Positions 51,080-60,563 of a stretch of 64,000 bases of DNA are shown in pieces; the first letter of the stretch is position 1; each line of letters opens with the position of its first letter. Under the pieces are notes generated by a model. It saw only the letters and a list, made by a program, of their open reading frames with translations, ran no database searches and was not told the DNA's origin. The position numbers were made by a program, and so were the translations under genes. The stretch is from Lentzea pudingi (GTDB lineage Bacteria; Actinomycetota; Actinomycetes; Mycobacteriales; Pseudonocardiaceae), in assembly GCF_014646255.1 (NCBI RefSeq), contig NZ_BMNC01000002.1, forward strand, positions 618,140 through 682,139, given 5' to 3'.

Positions 51080-52027
51080 GTGCTGATCGCCGACCGCTAC
51101 GAGATCGACGACCTGCCGCTGGGGCGGGGCGGCATGGGTGCCGTGCACAAGGGGCGGGACCTGCGCCTGGATCGCCGTGTCGCGGTCAAGCTGCTGCGCC
51201 TGCCCGGCAGCGATGACGAGGTGGCGCAACGGTTCGCGCGCGAGGCGCGGATCGTCGCCAGGCTCGAGCACCCCGGAGTGCCCGTCCTGTACGACTACGG
51301 GACGTTCGAGCAGCGCCTCTTCCAGGTCATGCAGTTCGTCGACGGCGTCACGATCGACGAGCTGGTCGGCGAGTTCGGCCCGCTGCCGGAAGCGTGGGCC
51401 GCGAACATCGCCGCGCAGACGGCGGCGGTCCTGGCCGCGGCGCACGAGGAAGGCATCTGCCACCGGGACCTCAAGCCCACCAACCTGATGCTGTGCCCGG
51501 ACGGCGCGGTGAAGGTGCTCGACTTCGGCCTCGCGCTGCTCAAGGAGAGCGACGTCGCGCCGTTCAGCCGGGCGGGCCAGATCCTCGGCACGCCCAGTTA
51601 CATGGCCCCGGAACAGATCCAGCGCGGCACCGCCGAACCCCGCAGCGACCTGTACGCGCTGGGCTGCGTGCTGCACGAGATGCTGACGGGCGCACAACTC
51701 TTCACCGGCCCGACGGCCTACGCGGTGTTCGACAAGCACGTCAAGGAGGCGCCGCGACCGGTCCCGGGCGCGCTCGACCCGTTGGTGCAACGGTTGCTGG
51801 CCAAGGACCCCGGCGGACGCCCGGCGACGGCGCTGGAGGTTTTCGAGTCCCTCCAAGGAAGTGCGCAGGATCCACCGGCGCTGCCCGGTTTCGTGCGGGA
51901 CGGCTCCACCGCGATGTACTCGAGCGTGCAGGTCAGGCCGGGATTCGGTTCACCTCGTGATCACCGGTCGCCCACAGGTGCTGCACCGCGTACGCCCGCC
52001 ACGGCCGCCACGCCTCCGCACGCCTGA
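51080..52027 (+). CDS. Soluble Hanks-type Ser/Thr protein kinase
   Basis: This 315-residue protein is essentially one kinase domain: Gly loop GRGGMGAV (15-22), catalytic Lys37 in VAVKLL, HRDLKPTN (128-135) with Asp130, DFG (148-150), GTPSYMAPEQ and the RSDLYALGCVLHEMLTG helix. All catalytic residues are present, so it is predicted active. There is no membrane helix or extracytoplasmic sensor, unlike PknB-type kinases. After about residue 270 a low-complexity Pro/Thr/Ala tail overlaps the convergent AlkA gene by 95 bp. It is the third member of the phosphatase-methylase-kinase locus. Confidence 0.92.
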   Translation: MLIADRYEIDDLPLGRGGMGAVHKGRDLRLDRRVAVKLLRLPGSDDEVAQRFAREARIVARLEHPGVPVLYDYGTFEQRLFQVMQFVDGVTIDELVGEFGPLPEAWAANIAAQTAAVLAAAHEEGICHRDLKPTNLMLCPDGAVKVLDFGLALLKESDVAPFSRAGQILGTPSYMAPEQIQRGTAEPRSDLYALGCVLHEMLTGAQLFTGPTAYAVFDKHVKEAPRPVPGALDPLVQRLLAKDPGGRPATALEVFESLQGSAQDPPALPGFVRDGSTAMYSSVQVRPGFGSPRDHRSPTGAAPRTPATAATPPHA

Positions 52028-52805
52028 CGAGCGCCGCCGGCGTCGACGGCAGGCCCAGGGCCTCTGCGGCCAGACGGATCCCGAGATCGGTCGGCAGGAA
52101 CGCGTCGTCGTCGCCCAGAGCACGCATCAGGATCGACTCGACAGTCCAGGGCCCGAAACCCGGCAACGACATGAGCCCTTCGCGCGCGACGGCCCGGTCC
52201 GCTCCAGGTGACAGGTCCAAACCGGACTCCAGGGCGCCGAGCAACGCGGCCATCGTGCGACGCCGGGACTCCGGCATCGCCAACTCGCCCACGTCGAACG
52301 ACAGCGGGAACAAGAACAGGTCGCCCACCGGCGTACCGTGAGCCGCCACGAGACGTGCGGCATGCGTGCGCGCGGCCTTCGTGGACACCTGCTGACCCAG
52401 CACGGCCCGAATGGCGAACTCAGCGCCGTCGACCGTGCGCGGCACACGGCGCCCAGGCGCAGCCGAAACCAACGGCGCCAAAAGGGGATCCGCGGACAAC
52501 GCCGCGTCCACCACGGACGGATCGGCGTCGAGGTCGAGCAGAAACCGGCAAAGGTCTAGAGCACTGACCAAATCGCGAGCATCGGACAGTTCCAGCGTGC
52601 AGGAGATGTGATCTGTGAACGGCCGCAGAGACGCGATGCCGAAACCGCAAGGAAGTCGCAAGGTTCGCCGGTAGACACCGTCCCGCCACTCCTCCACTCC
52701 GGGCACGGCGGTGGCGATGAGGTGGCCGAACAGGTTGTCGGGACACAGCGGTGCTTGAAAGGGCAAGCGTTCCGAGAACGTGTTCAGCTCCATACCCGCC
52801 AGCAT
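51933..52805 (-). CDS. AlkA-like DNA-3-methyladenine glycosylase
   Basis: The 290-residue HhH-GPD glycosylase has an AlkA N-terminal domain (about 1-110), then VDGAEFAIRAVLGQQVSTKA, the helix-hairpin-helix LMSLPGFGPWTVESILMRAL and the catalytic Asp region DAFLPTDLGIR. It excises alkylated purines, starting base-excision repair. It lacks the Ada methyl-acceptor and AraC domains with which AlkA is often fused in actinobacteria. The start may be ATG 52805 or the in-frame ATG 52793; both have GGCGG-type sites upstream. The 3' end overlaps the kinase gene. Confidence 0.87.
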   Translation of the reverse strand: MLAGMELNTFSERLPFQAPLCPDNLFGHLIATAVPGVEEWRDGVYRRTLRLPCGFGIASLRPFTDHISCTLELSDARDLVSALDLCRFLLDLDADPSVVDAALSADPLLAPLVSAAPGRRVPRTVDGAEFAIRAVLGQQVSTKAARTHAARLVAAHGTPVGDLFLFPLSFDVGELAMPESRRRTMAALLGALESGLDLSPGADRAVAREGLMSLPGFGPWTVESILMRALGDDDAFLPTDLGIRLAAEALGLPSTPAALVRRAEAWRPWRAYAVQHLWATGDHEVNRIPA

Positions 52806-52934
52806 GCCGCCATTCCAACCGAGACGCTGGCGGGAAACCGACCATCATTCCGGACGGGGCCAACCGGGTGACCTGCTTCGCGGCGCGAAAATCCGTGGCT
52901 AGGCTGACCGTCGCGCCGTTGCGAAGATGTCAGT

Positions 52935-53648
52935 TCAGCAGGGAAGGGCGGCGTCGCGTGCGATGAGAGCGGCCTGGACGCGGTTGTCGCACCGGAGTTT
53001 CGTCAGCAGTCGGCTGACGTGGGCCTTGATAGCCCCTTCTGAGAGGTACATGAGCCGTGCGATCCGTGCATTCGCCATGCCCTGCGCCAAGTACACCAAC
53101 ACTTCCTGCTCACGTCGCGTGAGCAGGCTGATGCGGCTGCGCGCGGCGTCACGACGTTCTGAGTCGGCGCCGGTGAAGTGGTCGATCAACGCACGCGTCG
53201 CGGACGGCGAGAGGATCGCCTCTCCGGCGGCGACGGCACGCACGGCCTTCACGAGCGCGTCGGGATCGCCGCTCTTGAACAGGAACCCGGCCGCGCCCGC
53301 CCGCAGCGCGGGGAAGAGCAGCTCCTCGGTCTGCGGGGTGCACAGCATGATCACTTGCGTGCCCGGCACGTGCCTGCGCACCATCCGGACCGCCGCGAGC
53401 TCTTCCATGCCGGGCATGGACGCGTCCATCAGCAGGACCTGCGGCCGCTGGCGCCGCGCGAGTTCGAGCGCCCCGCTGCCGTCGCCGGCCTCGCCGACGA
53501 CCACGACGTTGCCGGAACGTTCCAGCACACCGCGGACTCCCGTGCGGATCAGGACCTCGTCGTCGGCGATGCCGACGGTGATCGTGCGGGGCTTGTCCAC
53601 CAGTTGCAGACCTGCGCTCGCCCACGAGGTGCTCGTCGTCAACGTCAT
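52935..53648 (-). CDS. NarL/FixJ-type response regulator, orphan
   Basis: This 237-residue protein has a receiver domain (about residues 25-145) with acidic pocket IADDE, phospho-acceptor Asp in VLLMDASMPGMEELAAV, and conserved Thr and Lys positions (MLCTPQ, GFLFKSGD). A LuxR-type HTH follows (LTRREQEVLVYLAQGMANAR then IARLMYLSEGAIKAHVSRLL). ATG 53648 is chosen over GTG 53654 because AGGGAG is properly spaced. No histidine kinase is adjacent, so its partner is elsewhere or it is phosphorylated by another route. It is divergent from the LuxR ATPase gene. Confidence 0.9.
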   Translation of the reverse strand: MTLTTSTSWASAGLQLVDKPRTITVGIADDEVLIRTGVRGVLERSGNVVVVGEAGDGSGALELARRQRPQVLLMDASMPGMEELAAVRMVRRHVPGTQVIMLCTPQTEELLFPALRAGAAGFLFKSGDPDALVKAVRAVAAGEAILSPSATRALIDHFTGADSERRDAARSRISLLTRREQEVLVYLAQGMANARIARLMYLSEGAIKAHVSRLLTKLRCDNRVQAALIARDAALPC

Positions 53649-53852
53649 GCGCACTCCCTGTCAGACCGGACCAGTCACCAGTTTGTTCCCGAACGAGGAC
53701 TACCGGAAGGCAGGCATAACGAGCAGGTTGCGAACCGTCTCGCGCACACGGAGCCGTAACGGGTTGCACATCCAGGGTCACCACCCACCACCTGCGAGAA
53801 CGCCGCACCGAGACAGGAACAGCCTGCCGTTACGGCTTGAGGAGAAGGACTC

Positions 53853-56261
53853 ATGACAAGCAACGGGCGTTGCGCGCTGTGCGACGGCACGATGCCTCCC
53901 GCCACCTCCGAGCAACGCAGGTCCTACTGCTCCAACGCGTGCCGCCAACGGGCCTATCGCCGCCGGGTCACGGTGTCCGTCACAGCCCCTGCCACCAGGC
54001 AGAACGTGCGGGTGCTCTCGAACCTGCCCGCCGCGCGCGACACGTTCGTCGGGCGGCAGCAGGAGCTGTCGAAGATCGACCAGCTGCTGCGCCGGCATCG
54101 TCTCGTTACGCTCGTCGGCGGTGCGGGTGCGGGCAAGACGAGGCTCGCGCTGGAGGCCGCCGGTCGCTTGCGACGCGGGCGGACCGACCGGGTCCTGCTC
54201 GTCGCGCTGGGCGAGATCACCGCTTCCCGAGACGTCGTACCGGCCCTCGCCGATGCGCTCGGAGTGACTGCGGTGACCGACGAACCGTTGCGCGACACCG
54301 TGGTCGAGACGCTCGTGAACATGAAAGTGGTCGTGGTCCTCGACAACTGCGAGCACCTCCTCGACACGTGCGCCGAACTCACCGACACGCTCCTCAACCG
54401 CTGCCCCGGCATCCGGGTGCTCGCGACGTCACGCGAGGCCCTGTGGATCACCGGCGAGGTCAGCTTCCACGTCGAGGGATTGCCCGTGCCCTCAACGGAT
54501 CGGGACCTGGTGACGACGGCGGCACCACGGTCCGAGGCCGTGAAGCTGTTCGTGGACAGGGCTCGCGAGCGCAAGCCCGACTTCCGGCTGACCCTCGACA
54601 ACACCGCCGCCGTCGCGCTGCTGTGCGCACGGCTGGAGGGCATGCCGCTCGCCATCGAGCTCGCGGCGCGCTGGGTCCAGTTGCTGCCGGTCGCGGACAT
54701 CTGTGACCGCATGGACGAACCGCTGGAACTGCTGACGCTGGGCTGCCGCAAGTCGCCGTCGCGGCAGAGTTCGTTGCGCGAGGCCATCGACTGGAGCTAC
54801 CAGCTGCTGCAGCCCGACGAGCAGTTCGCGTTGCGGCGGCTGTCCGTCTTCGACGGCGGTTTCGACCTGACTGCGGCCAACGAGGTCTGCTCGTCGGAAC
54901 GCTCGGCCGAGCCGGTGCTGGACGTGCTGTCGCGGCTGCAGGCGAAGTCGTTGCTGGCGGCCATCCCCGGCACGACCCGGTTCCGGCAGCTGGAGACGAT
55001 CCGGCTGCACGCCAGGGAGAAGCTGCTCGCGGCCGGTGAGCTGGACGTCGCCTACGAGGCGCTGGCCCGCTGGTTCACAGACCTGTCGGACGTGCTGCTC
55101 ACCGCGCCGCTGTCGATGTCCGCGGACGTGCAGCACAGGCTCGACAACCACGTCGACAGCCTGCTCGGCACGGTCGAGTGGGCGGCGGACCGAGGCGACG
55201 AACGCCTGCTGCTGCTCACTTCGGCACTGGCCGACTGCGCCGCTCGAAGTGGCCGGTTCGGGCAGGCGCGGGTGATGCTGCGGGACGCGCTGCGCCGGCC
55301 GTCCACCCGCGACGACTACCGCTGCGTGGCCCTGAACCACGCCGCCCGGTTCGCCGCCGAGCAGGGCGACCACGACGAGGCCCTGGAGCTGTCGAGCGAA
55401 GCGTCGCGGCTGGTCAGGAGCATCGGCCAGCCCGCGTTGGTGATGAGCAGCCGCAGCACGCTCGCGGCCGTTCAGCAGTCGTCCGGCGAGTGGGAGGCGT
55501 CGGACGTGAGCAACACCGAGTGCCTGCGCGTCGCGGAGTTGCTGGGCGAGCCTCTCGCCCGTGCGACGGCGTTGGTCGATCTGGCACGCACGGAGCTTTC
55601 ACTGGGCAAGCACGAACGCGCCGAGAAGAACGTCATGTCCGCGTTGCCCATCTCACGCGCGTCAGGCGTCCCCGCGCGCATCGCCTCCGCACTGAACACA
55701 CGCGGCGCCGTCGCGTTGGTCCAGGGCGACCTCGACGAGTCCACGCACGCCTTCCAGGAGGCGCTGCGCATGGACGGCCTCAACCCGTTGACGGCCCCCG
55801 ACGCGTTGGAAGGCCTCGCCGTGGTCGCGTTGACGCGCGGACAGGCCGAGCGCGCGCTACGGCTGGAAGCGACCGGACGAGCCATGCGCCGGTCTGTCGG
55901 CGTGGTGCCGAACCCGTTCTGGGCGGAGAAGGTCGCTGGGGCCATGCGCACCGCACGGCTGATGCTCTCCGTCGCGCGCGCAGAGGCGGCCTCCACGCCG
56001 TTGACCGCTGCGGAGACCGAAGCGTTCATCCAGGACGAGCTGTGGCTCGACCGCACGGAGGCCGCGTTCGACTCGCTCGACGACCACGAACGGCGCGTGA
56101 TCGCACTCCTCACGACGGGCCTGACGAACCAGCAGATCGCCAACCGCCTGAACGTCTCCGTGCGCACGGTGGCCTCGCGACTGCTGCGGCTGCGGGACAA
56201 GCTGGGCGTGCGGAGCCGCGAGGACATCGCCGCGTGGGGCGCGGAACGGGCTATCGGCTGA
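53853..56261 (+). CDS. LuxR-type regulator with N-terminal zinc knuckle, ATPase and TPR
   Basis: The 802-residue protein has an unusual N-terminus with a zinc-binding pattern (RCALCDG at 7-13, then RRSYCSNACRQRAYRRR at about 23-39). An NB-ARC/AAA ATPase follows (FVGRQQELSKID, P-loop GGAGAGKTRLALEAAG near 89, VVVLDNCEHLLDTCAEL), then winged-helix and TPR regions, and a C-terminal LuxR HTH (LTTGLTNQQIANRLNVSVRT then VASRLLRLRDKLGV). GAGGAGAAGG precedes ATG 53853. It is an ATP-dependent transcription activator of unknown target. It overlaps the convergent HAD gene by 11 bp. Confidence 0.88.
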   Translation: MTSNGRCALCDGTMPPATSEQRRSYCSNACRQRAYRRRVTVSVTAPATRQNVRVLSNLPAARDTFVGRQQELSKIDQLLRRHRLVTLVGGAGAGKTRLALEAAGRLRRGRTDRVLLVALGEITASRDVVPALADALGVTAVTDEPLRDTVVETLVNMKVVVVLDNCEHLLDTCAELTDTLLNRCPGIRVLATSREALWITGEVSFHVEGLPVPSTDRDLVTTAAPRSEAVKLFVDRARERKPDFRLTLDNTAAVALLCARLEGMPLAIELAARWVQLLPVADICDRMDEPLELLTLGCRKSPSRQSSLREAIDWSYQLLQPDEQFALRRLSVFDGGFDLTAANEVCSSERSAEPVLDVLSRLQAKSLLAAIPGTTRFRQLETIRLHAREKLLAAGELDVAYEALARWFTDLSDVLLTAPLSMSADVQHRLDNHVDSLLGTVEWAADRGDERLLLLTSALADCAARSGRFGQARVMLRDALRRPSTRDDYRCVALNHAARFAAEQGDHDEALELSSEASRLVRSIGQPALVMSSRSTLAAVQQSSGEWEASDVSNTECLRVAELLGEPLARATALVDLARTELSLGKHERAEKNVMSALPISRASGVPARIASALNTRGAVALVQGDLDESTHAFQEALRMDGLNPLTAPDALEGLAVVALTRGQAERALRLEATGRAMRRSVGVVPNPFWAEKVAGAMRTARLMLSVARAEAASTPLTAAETEAFIQDELWLDRTEAAFDSLDDHERRVIALLTTGLTNQQIANRLNVSVRTVASRLLRLRDKLGVRSREDIAAWGAERAIG

Positions 56262-56922
56262 GGGCGTAGATGTCGACCCACAGCCGGCAGATCTCCTTGG
56301 CGGCGATCCGTGCGTCGGACGCCGTGCACGCCGCCAGCCGGAGCACCTCGGTGTCACGGGCCGTGGTGGCGTTGGGGATCGCGAGCACGGTCATGCCGGC
56401 CGCGCGCGCCGAGCGGATGCCCGAGGCCGAGTCCTCGATCACGAGGCAGTTCTCGGGCTCGAGCCCGAGCTTGCGCGCGGCGAGCAGGTACGGGTCGGGC
56501 GCGGGCTTGCCGTGCGCGACGTCGTCCCCGGTCACGATCGCCTCGACGTGCCGCCGCAACCCGGACGCCGACGCCGCGGCACGCACGTACCGTCGCGGCG
56601 ACGCCGACACCAGCCCGACCGGCCCGAGTTCCGCCGCCAGGGCAACGAGTTCCGCCGCGCCGGGCATCATCCCGAAGGCGCCGCGCGAGATCGCGTCCAC
56701 CATGCCGTCCACGCACTCGGACGACGCGCGCTCGGGCGTGAGGCCCTGGCACCGTTCAGCGAGATAGGCGCTCCGGGTCGACGTGCCCCGCATCGCGACC
56801 CAGTCGGCGGGCGTCCAGCGGTAGTCGTGGCGGGCGGCGACGGCACCGATCACCTGGTTCCACGTCCCGGCGCTGTCGACGAGGGTCTCGTCGAGGTCGA
56901 AGATGGTCGCCAGCAGCGTCAC
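56251..56922 (-). CDS. HAD-superfamily phosphatase, coupled to ribB
   Basis: This 223-residue haloacid dehalogenase-like hydrolase has catalytic motif [11 protein letters not shown] (8-17), a helical cap (about 18-90), motif II in [11 protein letters not shown], motif III Lys in [20 protein letters not shown] and motif [19 protein letters not shown]. It belongs to the beta-phosphoglucomutase-like group. Its ATG overlaps the stop of ribB (ATGA), so both are one translational unit. Because HAD enzymes supply the dephosphorylation of 5-amino-6-ribitylamino-uracil phosphate in other bacteria, a riboflavin role is plausible here. Confidence 0.87.
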   Translation of the reverse strand: MTLLATIFDLDETLVDSAGTWNQVIGAVAARHDYRWTPADWVAMRGTSTRSAYLAERCQGLTPERASSECVDGMVDAISRGAFGMMPGAAELVALAAELGPVGLVSASPRRYVRAAASASGLRRHVEAIVTGDDVAHGKPAPDPYLLAARKLGLEPENCLVIEDSASGIRSARAAGMTVLAIPNATTARDTEVLRLAACTASDARIAAKEICRLWVDIYALSR

Positions 56923-57575
56923 CGCGCCACCACGCTCTCCGGCACGAACGCCGCGATCTGCTCGATCGACACGAGCTTGAGCCCGTGTTCATCCGCGAAC
57001 ATCCTGAGCAACGGGAACTTCGCGACACCCCCGTCCTCGTCGCACACCTCGCTGATCACGGCGACCGGAGCCTCCCCCGCGAGCCGCATCAACTCAACTG
57101 CGGCCTCGGTGTGCCCACGCCGTTCGGCAAGACCGCCCGCCCTCGCGCGCAAGGGGAACACGTGCCCAGGCCGACGCACGTCCTGAGGCGTGCTCACGGG
57201 GTCGGCGAGCACACGGAGCGTGCGTGCGCGATCGGCGGCGGAGATGCCGGACCCGATGCCGTGCGTGCTGTCGACCGACACCGTGTACGCCGTGCCAGCG
57301 GGGTCTTCGTTGTCCTGGACCATCAGCGGCAGCCGCATCCGGTCGGCGACCTCCGCGCTCAGCGGCGCGCAGATCAGACCGCTCGTGTGCCGGACGTAGA
57401 ACGCGAGCGCCTCCGGGGTCGCGTGCCCGGCGGCCATGACCAGGTCGCCCTCGTTCTCACGGTCTTCGTCGTCGACCACGATCACGGGCCGGCCGGCGCG
57501 CAGGTCGGCCAGCGCGGCGTGGATCGAGTCGAGGCCGGGTGTTCGTTTTGCCTGTTCAGGAACGCTGAAGGTCAC
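56919..57575 (-). CDS. ribB: 3,4-dihydroxy-2-butanone 4-phosphate synthase
   Basis: The 218-residue enzyme is a stand-alone Rib[41 protein letters not shown] (acidic loop), the [20 protein letters not shown] block and [20 protein letters not shown], then [16 protein letters not shown]. It converts ribulose 5-phosphate to the four-carbon unit of riboflavin. It is not fused to GTP cyclohydrolase II, unlike the usual RibBA, and is outside a rib operon. GTG 57575 fits the family N-terminus. No FMN riboswitch core is present upstream. It is co-translated with the HAD gene. Confidence 0.93.
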   Translation of the reverse strand: MTFSVPEQAKRTPGLDSIHAALADLRAGRPVIVVDDEDRENEGDLVMAAGHATPEALAFYVRHTSGLICAPLSAEVADRMRLPLMVQDNEDPAGTAYTVSVDSTHGIGSGISAADRARTLRVLADPVSTPQDVRRPGHVFPLRARAGGLAERRGHTEAAVELMRLAGEAPVAVISEVCDEDGGVAKFPLLRMFADEHGLKLVSIEQIAAFVPESVVAR

Positions 57576-57808
57576 TCGGCCATCGTCGGCGCGGGGTGGG
57601 TGGGGGTGCGCGGCGGACTAGGTGTTTTGACCCGAACGTGCGAACTTGCCAACGGTCTCAGGCCGCAGGCACGCGGACCACGATGAGGGGAGAGCGGACG
57701 GCGAAAATTGTCAGACCTGGCTGGGATAATTGAATCAGGGGACCCCTGGAGGGGGACCCCTGCGCGAGCGTGGCGAAGCAGCTGTCGCCCCGCATCCGGA
57801 CCGATTCC
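57576..57808. other. 233-bp intergenic region upstream of ribB
   Basis: No gene is supported here. It contains GGATAAT near 57725 and the tandem GGGGACCCC palindromes. No riboswitch is seen, and no DUF397 gene, the usual partner of XRE-DUF5753 regulators. Confidence 0.5.
57736..57762. repeat. Tandem palindromes CAGGGGACCCCTG
   Basis: CAGGGGACCCCTG (57736-57748) is a perfect palindrome about its central A, followed 14 bp on by AGGGGGACCCCTG (57750-57762). The outer CAGGGG and CCCCTG can also pair to form a branched cruciform. It may be an operator pair or a terminator for the XRE gene ending at 57809. Confidence 0.5.
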
Positions 57809-58639
57809 TCAGGCGGCGAGCTTGGCGATCAGCGTTCGGGAGTCGTCCTCGTCGAAGGCCTTCCGGTCGAGGTTCTTGACGATGTCCTCGTAGTCCCTGA
57901 TGGAGTCCTTGCGCTCGACGACGAGGATCGAGTTCTCCGCCTCAAGGAAGATCACAGGCTCGATCCGGTCGAACTTCAGGAGGTCGAAGCTGCCCGACAT
58001 CCCTGCGTGCGCGCCGGCGGAGAAGGGCACGATCCGCAGGTGGATGTACGGACGCACAGACATCTGCAACAGGTGGTGCAGCTGCGCGCGCATCAGCTCT
58101 TCGCCGCCCACCTGCGTCCACAGCACCTGCTCATGGATGTAGAACGTGCAGTCGAGCCGCTGCCGGAGCACTTCCTGCATCCTGACGCGGCCGGCGACAC
58201 GGTCCTCGATCTCGTCGGCAGGCAGGCTGACCGACTCGCGGCAGAGCGCCCGGAGGTAGTCGGGCAGCTGAAGCAGACCGGGGATCACCAGCGGCTGCCA
58301 GACCAGGAACTCCTTGGCCTTCCACAGATGCTCCAGGAAGGTCCGCATCCGGAAGGTCTGCTGGTCGGCGAAGTGCTGCCACCAGATCCTCACGTCGGTC
58401 TCGCGGAAGAGGCGCAGCAGGTGGTCACGCTCTTCTGGAGCGATTCGGCAGAAGCTGAGCAGGATCGCCAGGTCCACCTCTGAGCTGCCGCCTTTGCCGT
58501 GCAGCAAGTCCGACAGCTTGCCCGGGTCCCAGTCGATCTTTTCGCAGATGAGGCGCGCGGACATGCCCGTGGCGGACAGCGCGGCACGGACCGCGTCGCC
58601 GAACTCGCGCCCACGCGCCGTGGAGAAACGCTTTGGCAT
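57809..58639 (-). CDS. XRE-family regulator with DUF5753 domain
   Basis: This 276-residue actinobacterial regulator has an N-terminal HTH (REFGDAVRAALSATGMSARL then ICEKIDWDPGKLSDLLHGKG, about 10-60) and a DUF5753 domain (VWQPLVIPGLLQLPDYLRAL, FYIHEQVLWTQVGG, SFDLLKFDRIEPVIFLE). Such genes usually sit next to a DUF397 gene, and the pair controls development or antibiotic production; here no DUF397 gene is adjacent. ATG 58639 follows TAACTT by 6 nt with no ribosome binding site, so the mRNA should be leaderless. Confidence 0.9.
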   Translation of the reverse strand: MPKRFSTARGREFGDAVRAALSATGMSARLICEKIDWDPGKLSDLLHGKGGSSEVDLAILLSFCRIAPEERDHLLRLFRETDVRIWWQHFADQQTFRMRTFLEHLWKAKEFLVWQPLVIPGLLQLPDYLRALCRESVSLPADEIEDRVAGRVRMQEVLRQRLDCTFYIHEQVLWTQVGGEELMRAQLHHLLQMSVRPYIHLRIVPFSAGAHAGMSGSFDLLKFDRIEPVIFLEAENSILVVERKDSIRDYEDIVKNLDRKAFDEDDSRTLIAKLAA

Positions 58640-58645
58640 GGAACG

Positions 58646-58651
58646 AAGTTA
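58646..58651 (-). promoter_or_regulatory. -10 element for a leaderless XRE mRNA
   Basis: On the minus strand TAACTT ends 6 nt before ATG 58639. Confidence 0.5.
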
Positions 58652-58805
58652 GGGCCGACCGTCCTCTTTGTGCAGTCATCCGAGCCGAACTCAACCCGAA
58701 GGGCTGTCGTATCGGAACCCCTCCAATGGTTAACCAACTAGACCGGAACTGGACGACGCGACCTCACTAAACCGTTTTCGAACTGCTCCATTCGAGTGAC
58801 GGCAG

Positions 58806-58817
58806 AGGTCTAGACCT
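58806..58817. promoter_or_regulatory. dre-like palindrome 1 upstream of chitinase
   Basis: AGGTCTAGACCT is a perfect 12-bp palindrome with the GGTCTAGACC core of the DasR element, 58 bp before the chitinase start. Confidence 0.7.
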
Positions 58818-58827
58818 TGACCTTCGA

Positions 58828-58841
58828 GTGGTCTGGACCAC
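58828..58841. promoter_or_regulatory. dre palindrome 2 upstream of chitinase
   Basis: GTGGTC-TG-GACCAC has perfect 6-bp arms and closely fits the dre consensus. It lies 22 bp (two helical turns) from the first copy, ending 34 bp before ATG 58876. Confidence 0.78.
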
Positions 58842-58875
58842 ATCGTTCCGGTACCCCCTGCGACTGAGGAGACCG

Positions 58876-60501
<1,626 letters not shown>

Positions 60502-60518
60502 TTCTTCTAAACGCCGGG

Positions 60519-60550
60519 AGGGGAGCTGGGTCAACCCAGCTCCCCTTTTG
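60519..60550 (+). terminator. Strong bidirectional terminator after chitinase
   Basis: AGGGGAGCTGGGT (60519-60531) pairs perfectly with ACCCAGCTCCCCT (60534-60546), followed by TTTTG. It separates the convergent chitinase and serine hydrolase genes. Confidence 0.92.
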
Positions 60551-60563
60551 TTTGTCAGGAACG

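Noticed and set aside
49678..52027. Type I restriction-modification or BREX/Pgl system
   Set aside because: There is no HsdS, HsdR, PglY or PglZ gene in or around the locus; only methylase, kinase and phosphatase are present.
57576..57720. FMN riboswitch upstream of ribB
   Set aside because: None of the conserved RFN-element blocks are present in the leader.
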